64,000 nucleotides of DNA from Apostichopus japonicus (taxonomy: Eukaryota; Echinodermata; Holothuroidea; Aspidochirotida; Stichopodidae). Every line of letters starts with the position of its first letter. Position 1 is the first letter of the stretch. The notes beneath the pieces are model-generated. The model did not search any database, was not told the origin of the DNA, and was given only the letters and a program-made list of their open reading frames with translations. Positions 11,801 to 20,749 of this stretch are shown piece by piece. The position numbers and the translations under genes were made by a program. The stretch lies in contig NC_092579.1 of the NCBI RefSeq assembly GCF_037975245.1, positions 27,637,666 through 27,701,665 on the forward strand, written 5' to 3'.

Positions 11801-13983
11801 AGGAACCACAGGAGGTGTGAGAATATCAGTCAAGTTTGGAAGTTTGGAAATCACAACATTTTGAACCTCTGTGAGGTTGAATAAATTAATGAGGAACTGG
11901 CCTATGCTCTTGGTCTTTTGATGTTGAATAAATCTCTACTTATTCATAAAACAGGGGGAGGAAGTAATTTCTTTGTTACTTATCTCCTTCACAATGTTAA
12001 GTAAAAAACGTCAATCCCTCTCCTGACTCTCCCTCCCCCACAATAAAAAATAAATTCTAAGAGCACATAGTCTTCATCACCTCTTGTCAGAATGCAAGAT
12101 GGTCTGCACAGATTTAGTATATACTTGCATTAGTAGCAGGGGGTAGGAGCCCGGGACACTGGGAGCATGTGACCCCCCCCTTTTTTCCAAAATAGCAAAG
12201 GTGCCCTACTGGAAAATAAAATGTGCCCCTTTGATGTAGAACTGTCTTTTGGATATCTTAAGCCTTTGTTAACTTTAATATTTTATTGTAATTAATTATT
12301 TTTAGTTTGTACATGCTATTTCTAAAATGGCATCCAATATCTTTTTGTAGCACAGTTAACAATAACAATCTCAATAAATAGTATTGATAGCATACTAACA
12401 CATCCTATATATTTAAGTGATATGGCAGGTGTGTATTGGTTTATAGCATAACAAGTGGTGATTGTGGAATGAGAAAGTGCCCCTCTGATGTTGTGCCCCC
12501 CCCACCGCACTTTTTGGAAGCTTCCTACCCCCTTGAATTTAGTAGCATCACTGCACTATCGGGGAATTTACTCTGAGTACTTCTTTAAATATTACTATCA
12601 ATGTCTTCTGCTGTCGTGGTCTTCGTCATCTTATTAAACACTTTTCCTCTCTGCTTCAGGAAAATCAACAGCTTAAGGACACGAACGATGAATTGAACGT
12701 CCAACTTCTCAACAGTAGTGTGAAGATGGGGAGATCGTTACTACACAAAGGTGTGACCAGGACAGAATCTTTTGCATCTGAAATGGAAAGCTCTTCCAAA
12801 GACGAGGTAAGGACGAAGCACAAGTTGTCTTGTTACGAAAATTCGGAAGAAAAATATTTGGTTGTATTTATTTCTTTCAGAGTAATTGTTATTAACATAT
12901 TGTTGTTTTGAAGAAAAGTAACTTAAAAAATGCTCTTTTCAGTTTGAAAAAGAGCTTTCTCCCTTGAAGAGAAAATTTCTTGTAATCATGATTTTTCAAC
13001 AAAACATTGAAATGGTAGGTGACAGTGGTTCTAAGTATATGATGAGAAGACTCCCATATTGTCTTTTCTTGTCATTGCTCTTCTTAATCTATTAATTTAG
13101 CTGGGTTAACGAAAGAATTTTATTCTTATGCCCAAAATTGAATACGAATCAGGTAAAGAAATGTAATATTCGTTAGGGTTCATTGGGAGGTTGCTGTGGC
13201 TGAAAATGTTGAATTTGTAGTCCGAGTGAATCACATGCAAGCAGAAGGCTGTGATGTATGTCAATTGGACAACGTTCCTGCCTGCTTACAACAAGTTTAT
13301 AACACAAAAATTGTATAAACCAAATAGCTGATGTCTTCATCAACTTTGCTTTAAGAGAGCTTTAATGATGTTTTATGTCCCCGAGACCTGCGGCAAGTGT
13401 TTTGTTAACCAGAAGAAAGACTTATGAAAGGTGAACAATTGCTTTTAGATGGCTAAGTTAAGAGTGGGTATAAAAAAAATCCCAAACCATTTCAAGAATA
13501 CTTTTTCCGAGATGCTATGAAATTCAAATTTGATACCCAAACAATGAGGAATGTTCAGTTTTCAATAAAATATCTTTGTGTGGGGAAGTACTTTTAAGAA
13601 TGGTCTTGTTGGTTTTTTGGCTTCTGGAGGTATTGCATTTAGCGATCAGTTTTCTTTTAGACCCCCCCCCCACTTGGCACGCTACAGTACTGTATCAAGA
13701 AAGGAGCAGACGCAAATGTGACCATTATTAGACATTCTAGCATATTGTCAGCAATACTGTTAAACCAATTAAAATATCTTTATTTGTTTTATTATGCTTT
13801 ATTCAGATTATGCAGGCCTTAGCCGAAGAGAAGAAGATAACGAGAGAATTAAAGAACTATGTCGGCAAAATCCTCGAAAAGGTGATTGAGAAACATCCCA
13901 GCCTTCTGGAAATAGAACCACCTTTGAGGAGGGATGTGAGAGAGGGCAGTATTTCATCAGAATCCAGCATGAAGAGCTGTTAA
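2863..13983 (+). CDS. RAB11FIP4: Rab11 family-interacting protein, class II (RAB11FIP4/FIP3-like), 3' part of gene, ten exons
   Basis: Class II FIPs are effectors that link Rab11 (and Arf) GTPases on recycling endosomes to motors and to the cytokinetic midbody. Joined exons are 2863-2898, 3620-3728, 4458-4561, 5121-5211, 6929-6978, 7892-7973, 9299-9436, 11584-11736, 12660-12806 and 13807-13983. They give one open frame of about 361 residues ending in TAA. The order seen is a short Ser-rich stretch (RRISSTEF, then SSSSNN), a long charged coiled coil with heptads from MELTDKVRELE onward, the motif ENQQLKDTNDELN, the motif SSSKDEIMQALAEEKK, and a C-terminal Rab11-binding domain with LKNYVGKILEKVIEKHPSLLEIE. 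This order and these motifs match my knowledge of human FIP4 and FIP3. Human FIP4 is about 640 residues, so the N-terminal half, including any EF hands, should lie upstream. The terminal REGSISSESSMKSC tail extends beyond the usual end. FIP3 and FIP4 arose by vertebrate duplication, so the symbol is by family. Confidence 0.9.
2899..3619 (+). other. RAB11FIP intron with C/T-rich tract
   Basis: Ordinary intron. The stretch 3355-3445 is a (CCTCT)n / (CCCCT)n polypyrimidine low-complexity tract; the long minus-strand ORFs over it are simple-sequence artefacts. Confidence 0.6.
3620..3728 (+). CDS. RAB11FIP4: RAB11FIP exon: Ser-rich linker and start of coiled coil
   Basis: Acceptor ttatccag, donor gtattt (a weaker match). 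Reads QLYRSSSSNNIPLGP, then an acidic stretch, then DIMELTDK, which begins the coiled coil. Entry phase 2, exit phase 0. The local GC content is much higher than in the flanking introns, as expected for coding sequence here. Confidence 0.8.
3729..4457 (+). other. RAB11FIP intron
   Basis: No further feature apart from a C run at about 3872-3887 and a T tract before the acceptor. Confidence 0.6.
4458..4561 (+). CDS. RAB11FIP4: RAB11FIP exon: coiled coil
   Basis: Acceptor tcaccag after a long T tract, donor gtgagt. Reads VRELESQVLYLEKDN and continues with charged coiled-coil residues to HLHK. Entry phase 0, exit phase 2; the split codon becomes His when joined to the next exon. Confidence 0.85.
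4562..5120 (+). other. RAB11FIP intron
   Basis: Contains a G-rich run at about 4860-4879. Nothing else recognised. Confidence 0.6.
5121..5211 (+). CDS. RAB11FIP4: RAB11FIP exon: coiled coil
   Basis: Acceptor ttatttatag, donor gtgagt. Reads KELLEEQMKELDQRL and continues to YSEAL, a clear heptad pattern rich in E, K and L. Entry phase 2, exit phase 0. Confidence 0.85.
5588..5643 (-). repeat. Reverse-oriented copy of the hairpin element's left half
   Basis: Reads ccagttc, a diverged middle, then ctgaggttgtgaggagacag. This matches the reverse complement of 411-466, including the distal ccagttc end. Confidence 0.55.
6597..6627. repeat. Perfect 14-bp inverted repeat with 3-nt loop
   Basis: Left arm cgtaatttacgaac (6597-6610), loop gga, right arm gttcgtaaattacg (6614-6627). 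The arms are exact reverse complements. It lies in a locally CpG-rich patch of an otherwise AT-rich intron. Confidence 0.85.
6929..6978 (+). CDS. RAB11FIP4: RAB11FIP exon: coiled coil (50 bp)
   Basis: Acceptor ctgtttag, donor gtgaga. Reads AKREREFQEDLSSLQN with a split Arg codon. Entry phase 0, exit phase 2. The exon is short, but both splice sites are good and the frame continues into the next exon. Confidence 0.8.
6979..7891 (+). other. RAB11FIP intron
   Basis: Contains a small degenerate direct repeat of tctcttatgaagagat at about 7680-7750 and a long pyrimidine tract before the acceptor. Nothing else recognised. Confidence 0.6.
7892..7973 (+). CDS. RAB11FIP4: RAB11FIP exon: coiled coil
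   Basis: Preceded by a strong polypyrimidine tract and gtccatag; donor gtaagt. Reads LSVLQLEREKLDNDI and continues to VVALTQ, still heptad-like. Entry phase 2, exit phase 0. Confidence 0.85.
7974..9298 (+). other. RAB11FIP intron with 10-bp tandem repeat
   Basis: Contains a C-rich patch (8080-8165) and a 10-bp array at 8881-8950. No exon seen. Confidence 0.6.
8881..8950. repeat. 10-bp tandem repeat, seven copies
   Basis: Seven consecutive units of tactatcctg with two single-base variants (units 3 and 6). Confidence 0.95.
9299..9436 (+). CDS. RAB11FIP4: RAB11FIP exon: coiled coil
   Basis: Acceptor attatag, donor gtaagg, 138 bp, phase 0 at both ends. Reads KNKTLEAQLQEADSNW and continues to EEMEDVIHNSNT. 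This corresponds to the Glu/Lys-rich middle of the FIP coiled coil. Because it is symmetric and a multiple of three, skipping it would keep the frame. Confidence 0.85.
9437..11583 (+). other. RAB11FIP intron with microsatellites and SINE
   Basis: Contains (AC)n near 9749-9762, (CT)n near 9941-9956 and a tRNA-derived SINE at about 11001-11312. No exon seen. Confidence 0.6.
11001..11312 (+). mobile_element. tRNA-derived SINE, diverged copy
   Basis: Shares the start gagaatgttgtggtcaa and colinear blocks (ccagatcat, gggcaagaca, aggtgtataaa, gatgtgg, gtaaag) with the copy at 32265-32576. A-box-like tggtcaaatgg is at 11013 and B-box-like gatttgaatcc at 11057. Both are degenerate, so this is an old copy. 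Confidence 0.7.
11584..11736 (+). CDS. RAB11FIP4: RAB11FIP exon: coiled coil with Ser-Pro linker
   Basis: Acceptor gtttacag, donor gtgaga, 153 bp, phase 0 at both ends. Reads MIDNLSRKLETLQANH, a linker with RSPSIADLPSRF, then EMKQEVHQLRR. In FIP4 a Ser-rich break also separates two coiled-coil blocks at this place. Confidence 0.85.
11737..12659 (+). other. RAB11FIP intron
   Basis: Contains a G run at about 11775 and C runs at about 12173 and 12497. No exon seen. Confidence 0.6.
12660..12806 (+). CDS. RAB11FIP4: RAB11FIP exon: coiled coil leading to Rab11-binding domain
   Basis: Acceptor ctgcttcag, donor gtaagg, 147 bp, phase 0 at both ends. Reads ENQQLKDTNDELNVQLL and ends ESFASEMESSSKDE. 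The ENxxLxDxNDxLN and SLA(S)E-type motifs are diagnostic of class II FIPs. Confidence 0.9.
12807..13806 (+). other. RAB11FIP last intron
   Basis: AT-rich, with a C run at about 13663. Nothing else recognised. Confidence 0.6.
13807..13983 (+). CDS. RAB11FIP4: RAB11FIP terminal coding exon: Rab11-binding domain and stop
   Basis: Acceptor tattcag; TAA at 13981-13983. Reads IMQALAEEKKITRELKN, then YVGKILEKVIEKHPSLLEIE, the conserved amphipathic Rab11-binding helix and hook. In the family consensus the Tyr-Ile/Val-x-x-Ile/Leu core and the Pro-x-Leu-Leu motif contact Rab11. About 20 further residues (LRRDVREGSISSESS and so on) follow, more than in vertebrate FIP4. Confidence 0.92.
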   Translation: MMQALAEEKKITRELKNYVGKILEKVIEKHPSLLEIEPPLRRDVREGSISSESSMKSC

Positions 13984-16500
13984 CACAGGGAGAGCGTGTA
14001 TTCATCGTTTTAAAAACATTTTACCAAACATTCCAAATCTTTCAACAATGCCAAACAAAAATTTGTAGAAATAGTCAGTGGCAGTAATAACGAATGAAGC
14101 ATTGCATAGGCAGGGCACTATAAATGGGGGTTTTTTAACCATAATTTTTAATACATTATTAGAATAAAGTGCCAAGTCTTGCTTGAACCTGTTTTTATTT
14201 TGCCATATGAGCAATGTTTAATTTTTCAAGGTGAAGCTATTGTTTAACCATTAATGTCCCACCCATATTATATGAAAAATTGACTTTTAACTTACCTACA
14301 GATACTTGAAAGTGTTTGTTTTGATTATTTTTAATTAAATGGTAAGTTTTATGATGTAGCAAGACTACTAGAAGTAGTGAAAGAATAATGGGTTTTAAAT
14401 TTCAATTTTTAATTTTTAATATCAGATCACTTTGTGCGTAAACATGAGTGTTTTATTCCAATATGCACTGTGCATCGTTGAAAGTATATCTCCCCACCTC
14501 AAGGCCTGCAGTCATTACAAGAAAGTTCCATTTTCAAGTTATAAACAGTTGGAGATATAAACAAAAGAGAAAATACAAAAAAAAATAGAGACAAAAAATG
14601 ATAACAGAAAATGTATTCAGAAATACAGTATAAGTTGGTCAAGAAATGGTTACAAATAAAAAAAGTAAAATAAAAGATACTTGTTTACATGCTGTTTGTA
14701 AACTAGGCACTTGGTTCTTACTTGGAAGGTTGAATGTAAAGTAAATAGTGTAAAGACTTTCAAAGGCTTTGTAATTATAAGTTATCCTGTCCCTTTAAGA
14801 GTGAAAGGAGTATCTTGATCAAACACCTACTGAACCAAATTTGAAATATGACATTCCTATTTCCAACTTCAGGAAATTTCTCGAGCAGGGTATGTAACGT
14901 GAAATGTATTCTTATTGAATATGTTTGTCAGTCAATCCACTGTTACCTCTCCCCCCCCCCTCCCCCAAGAGAACTTACAATACTCTATACATTGTGACAG
15001 TCTGTTAAATTGACAGTCTGACAAATTACACCTTAAGGGGTATTCTCTTCCTCTGAAAAGTCAGTTTTACATAGTTAAAAGTGATAAACATATCTTAAAG
15101 TTCATTTGTTTTTTACAGGACAATATTGTAATGGGTTATGAAATGACAAGTAATGATAGTTTCCTTGGTGTTTTTTTTTAATAGTCATAACATTGTCAGA
15201 AACATAAGATATATAATATTGATAGAAAAGTGCTTCAGTTTGACTAGTCTTCAATAAGGGGATGGAGAGGGGGGGGGGGATATGTGGGTTATGGGTGTGA
15301 TGATGCCATTAAGTTGAAGGGAATACAAAGTTGTTCTGGAAGTACCAATATGTAGACTCATTCTCTGTGATTGTCTAGTGTCTAGTAAGACAAACGACAA
15401 GACCACTTGGGTCTTGCAATATATTCAGAGGGTCTTCACAAATCAGAACAGGAAACAGGGAAGCATTACATACCTCCAATTATCAATATGGTAGTATGGA
15501 AAGGTAGAAAGGGGTAAATCCATAATTGGAGGGAAAAATCAAATCTCCTCAAGAGGAATAGGCTGGTAAATTTGAATTAAAAAAAAACAATCTCGGTTAG
15601 TTTTGCGGAGAGGGTGCCCGGGTGAGTCGATAAGGCAAGGTGGATGCTTGGTCTCATGGAAGTTACGATGGACTGTTGTTGACATCTGGTGAAGGGGTTA
15701 TGATTATTTTCAATTTTTCCATGACACAAAAGTTTGGACATGATTGCTAAGTGATTGATAAGTATTGCTAGGTAAATTGCTAGGTAGATTGCTAAGTAAA
15801 ATAAAGGAACTGGCTGAAAACTTTATCAGCAGTTGTTTGATATGGTAGAATTGTTAGTAACATTGGAAATTGATGTATGGAGTTTGTGGTAAGTACATAA
15901 CCTTGTTTTAAGATTTGTTTAACAAATGTTTAACAGTTGTTGATAAGGTTTGGATGTGTAGACACGGTCACAACTAAATCATGTTGTGACATTGTTTAAG
16001 TTTTGTTCTCATCAAATATTGTATTCAAATAAAAAAAATAAACTGATTATTACCTCTGTCCAAACCATTTGATATTTGAAAACAAAAATTGTATATAATT
16101 CCATACTTTCTGCATAAAAAACAACTATTTTACTGTAAATAGATGATAAAATAAATGTTAGTTTATTTTGTATTGCCATATCTTGCATGGCTAATAATAG
16201 TAGAAATTAAATTTTTCAACAAAACAATATTGTAAATAAGTGAAGAAAAATTTAGAGATAACCGTTTTTCAAGAGTTGAGGGAAGAAAAAGTGCCTACAG
16301 GTTATAAATTAGTGTGTGGTTTTATTTTGTGTGTTTTGTGTGTCACAGTAGATAAGATGTTTCTTAAAGTTGATAGTAAGTCTGCTAAGAGAACAAAAGC
16401 GAAGGGGGCGGGGGGGGAGGGGGAAATAAGAAAAAACATATGCAGAAGTGAATTGTGCAGAATCTAGCCAAATAAAGTGTTTCATAAATTTGGACAATTG
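13984..16500 (+). other. Presumptive 3' UTR of RAB11FIP
   Basis: AT-rich sequence directly after the stop codon. Candidate poly(A) signals AATAAA are at 14163, 16028 and 16471, with another at 16753. Three Pumilio-type octamers (TGTATATA at 16090, TGTAAATA at 16134 and 16231) lie before the 16471 signal. C and G runs are at about 14948 and 15269. The true end is not fixed by sequence alone. Confidence 0.45.
15741..15800. repeat. Short degenerate tandem repeat (attgctaagt/aggta)
   Basis: Four or five imperfect copies of an attgctaggtaa-like unit of about 11-13 bp. Lies in the presumptive 3' UTR. Confidence 0.5.
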
Positions 16501-19444
16501 TACCAGTACAACCTCATCACCTGAGATTATATATGTAGCTTTTGTTTGCAGTTAAATTTCACTGTCCAGTTCTGTAACAAATGAAGGTGAACAGACAAAA
16601 AAGTAACAGATTTAACCCAAAAAAAAGTGATTCTTATTGTAAAGAGGAAAAAAGAAAACATGTGAGTTTGTTTCCAGGTATTAAAAGTTGTGCTCCAAAT
16701 ATGAAAAACTATTTTATAAAGGAGTTATTAGGGTTAGGATTTTTAAAAAGAGAATAAAATAGTATATATATTATTTATTTATATATTTTAGAGTTGTCTA
16801 CCTGTAACAGTACCCTGATGTGATGTCAGTCTGTGAGTAAATTGCAGGATTCTAATATCATGTTTACCCAGAGATGTACTATATATTCTTTGTGTACCCA
16901 CAAGCTGTGGTACTTATTCTAGAAGACAAAGGGTACCTTATAACCTGGTTCATGAATATGTATAAGTGACTGCATATATTAAGGGAGCATTTGCAAGCAG
17001 ACATTGGTTTTGATTTGGGTTTAAAGTTACAATTAGACATGATGGTAAATTTGCACAACATCCAATGCCAGTTCATTCCAGTTCATTAGTGTTATTTATA
17101 AGCATAAATAAGCCTCGGAATATACCCTTTCATGTCTAAATTTGATTTGTTTTTTTTGTCCCCTGGGGAGTGACACCCAGATTCCCCTTCATGGTATTCT
17201 TTATCAGCAAACCCAGGCAATCCCCCCCACCCCCTTCAATTCTTAAACCTGGCTATCAACTCCTGAGTTAACATCTGAATATTGCTATCTGTAGTATTAT
17301 GCAAAGTAACAGCCAAATGCAAATGCAGTTTGGAAAAACCTTCTTTGTGTATTGAGTATCAAGGTATATAAAAGACTTTTTCTCTCTCTTTCACTAAGAA
17401 ACTTTATGTTTCAACTTCCTCTTCTAAATCTATTCATTCATGTTATTCATAATATTGTCTTGTTAATGATGTCTTAGATTACCAAAAAGGGATATTCTTT
17501 GCAAGAATTTATAATTTTGAATTATGTTCATTTTACAACATAATTATATCGTGTTTAACATGGTTCGAGTATGGTTTTGATATTCAAGAAAATTATTGGT
17601 GCTGGCTTTGTTCGACTTAAAAAAAAAAACTTTCACACGTCAAGATCTTTTTAGTCATTTTATAGTTATTTCTTAACAATCTAAAGCCATATTTTGAAAT
17701 TCCTATACTTTTAAACCAACCAACCAAATTATCAACTTAATAGTGAGGTATTCCTTATGAAATTAGACAACAAATCAAAAGCTATTTCTGAATTAAAACT
17801 TGAGATTCCATTATTAAACCTCACATCTATTTTGTTTTTGAAAGACAAATTTATACAGGACCCCAGACAGGGGGATGGGTGGATGATTAGGCCAATGCCC
17901 ATCAGCCCCCTCCCCCACCCTACCTCCCATATGTGGGGGGAATAGGGCGTAGATAGGGCTCAGATCACAAATTTGTGCCAGATCACAGTTTAGCATGAGA
18001 TACCTTGTCAGATATAGATCATATTCTGGTCTCCTAATTATTTCTTCGGTGACTTTTCTTAAAAAGTGTGTCTTCTATCACATTTTATGAAGTTTCCCTG
18101 TACCGGTTTCATGCAAACATAGAAGTCGAGTCTCAAGCAGGGCATTGTTATTATTTTAAGGATTATCCGTTCATTTTACCATTAACGTCACCACCTGATA
18201 TATACAGTGATTGAATTTCGAGTTTGTTGGACATGATTGAAAGGGGGATTTTTCTTTTCGTTTTCTACCAATTGTGTGCTATGACTGTAACATGCGTAAT
18301 TACTGCAGTGAGTATATTGGGCAGGTTCATACGTGGAGGAGAAGTTAATAACTCTTTTTTTAATGTCAATATTTATAGACTGTCATAAATCAATGTAATA
18401 TATATTTTTGCCTGTATTAATTACAACATCAGCTATAGCTTAAATTAAATGAGAATTGTGCAGTCACTGTATTGTGCAGCCAGTATCATTATCTACAGTG
18501 GAATTAATGGACACTTGATATCCATACTTAGCTAATGTTAACCATACACATAATATCCTAAGCTCCGGAAGTTTTTATCGAGCATGGTTAGGCCGTGCCA
18601 GGATGTGGATCCTACATACCTTACTTTCAGAGAAAGACTGTGCAAGAGGGGGGAAAATCTTCCATATTTTATAGCTGTTCAAAAGTGATTAATATTAATT
18701 AAACAAAAAGAGTATTTAGATATAGACATCTTGTTAGCATATCTTTGTATTGAATATTGGTAACATCAGTATAAACCATATATGATGCAATTTCATTGCT
18801 ATATTCACGGTTTATGAATCTCAAAACCTGCATATGATTTAGCTATGCAGTACATATCGCAACAACAAGTTTCTTTATTTCCATACTGGGACTTACAAAT
18901 TTCAATATTTCTTTTCCTTGTCCTGTTTGTTTCCTGTAACATTCTGGAAAACCAGTTCTTTTGGTGGTTTTAGTGCTTAACTCTTCAATTTTCTCTTTTT
19001 CCATGTCTCAACATAATCTGTCATTTTCTCTGAATTATCACCAGTGTTATTGAAGTTACTTTGCCAGAGGAAAGGGTGTGTGAAGGGGGTGGGCAAGGGA
19101 AATGTAGGGAAGGGGATGGGTATGTTTTTCAGGGGAGATTTTGGTATCCTATGTATCTTTATTTGAATCTTGAAAATAAATTCCATTGCAGTTGCCTGGA
19201 AAGTAGATTCAGCTAATTATGGATTTTTTTTTGGAGGGGAGGGGGGGGGGAGGGGCTTGTTTTAAGTTACAATTTTTTAGACATGTTTCAAATTATATCT
19301 TTTTCAAAGAATACTTCGTTCTAGCATGGACAGTGACAATACAAATGAAAACACTTACGTGATGTTTTATGTTCATCTTTATAGTCTTTTTGAAAATGGA
19401 TTGGTTAAAGAAGCATGACATATATAGAGCATGCCTTGAGACAG

Positions 19445-19915
19445 CATAATTAATGCTGTGAAAGGACGTAGTGCTGTGAAACTATATAATGACTTGCGAC
19501 AACAATATGCTTTGAAAGGACATAGTGCTGTAAAACTATATGACTTACGAAGACAAAATGCTGTTTAAGGACATAACGATGTGAAACAATATGACTTACG
19601 ATGGCAAAATGCTGTGAAAGGACGTAACGATGTGAAATGTCATGAATTACAGGGACAAATAAAGTGAAAAGACGTAATGATGTGAAATGTCATGAATTAC
19701 AGCGACAAATAAAGTGAAAGGACGTAATGATGTGAAATGTCATGACTCAGCTACAAAATGATGAGAAAGATGTAATGATGTGAAAAGTCATGGCTTACAA
19801 TGACAAAATGCTGTGGAAGGACATAGTGCCATGAAATAACAATTGCGATGAAAGGACATAATGCTGTGAGACTGCAAAATGACATACCTGGAAAGACAAT
19901 GCCATGGGATGGCAT
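19445..19915. repeat. Degenerate minisatellite, ~50-55 bp unit, about nine copies
   Basis: Successive units follow the pattern gctgtgaaaggacgtaa, tgatgtgaaatgtcatga, attacagcgacaaa. Neighbouring copies around 19611-19740 are nearly identical and the outer ones are decayed. Confidence 0.8.
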
Positions 19916-20749
19916 GATGACTTACGGGGTCAATATAAGTTGGCATAAAAGATGGGGTTTACATAGCTAAAACACCTTCATGAAACATACTAAAGGTATA
20001 AAATGTTTAATGTACCATCACTACTCAACACAGGTGTCTTTGGAAATGATGATCGAATTGTCAGGGTTTGGAAAATTGACTTCAGTATCACTTACCTGTT
20101 CCCATATAACTACTGCACTCTCACATACTCTACCATGTTGATAGCTATCTGATCACATTATGATGAATGGGCACCTGTGGTTCACTGTCCCCGTCACTTT
20201 ACAGTTCCACAAAATTAGCGTATGATTTCATATTTTGAGATCTGTATAGAGCTGACATTCTCGCAGGGCGTTGCCTGGAGTAGCATCATGAGATAAGTAA
20301 TTGGGTACATCGCTAGTGTTCACTGACTAATCATTTCTTTAAAGATGAAGTGATGTATGACATATTAAGAAAATCCCCTAGATTCTCTGCTTCAGCATTT
20401 ATCGCATATATGAAAATGACCAACCAATTACCACAAGCTAGTTCATTTATTATATCATCAACATCTTCATGGTCTGTTTGCACATAAACAAGGCATATCT
20501 ACCTCAATTTGGCTCTCTAAATGTCTGATAACTAAATAGGACAGACCACCATAAACAAAACACTTTTGAAAAGTTCTTGCAAGTTTGGTACATCATGGGG
20601 AGGAAAAGGGGGGGGGGGGAGGCATAACTCTGACGAGCTTAAACCCCGCTAACAACAAGTAATTGTTGCCTTATGTATAAACAGCCCAATTGGAGAGGAA
20701 TGCAATTGGTTGTTTTCATTAACCCATCTCTATTTACTTTATTTGACCG

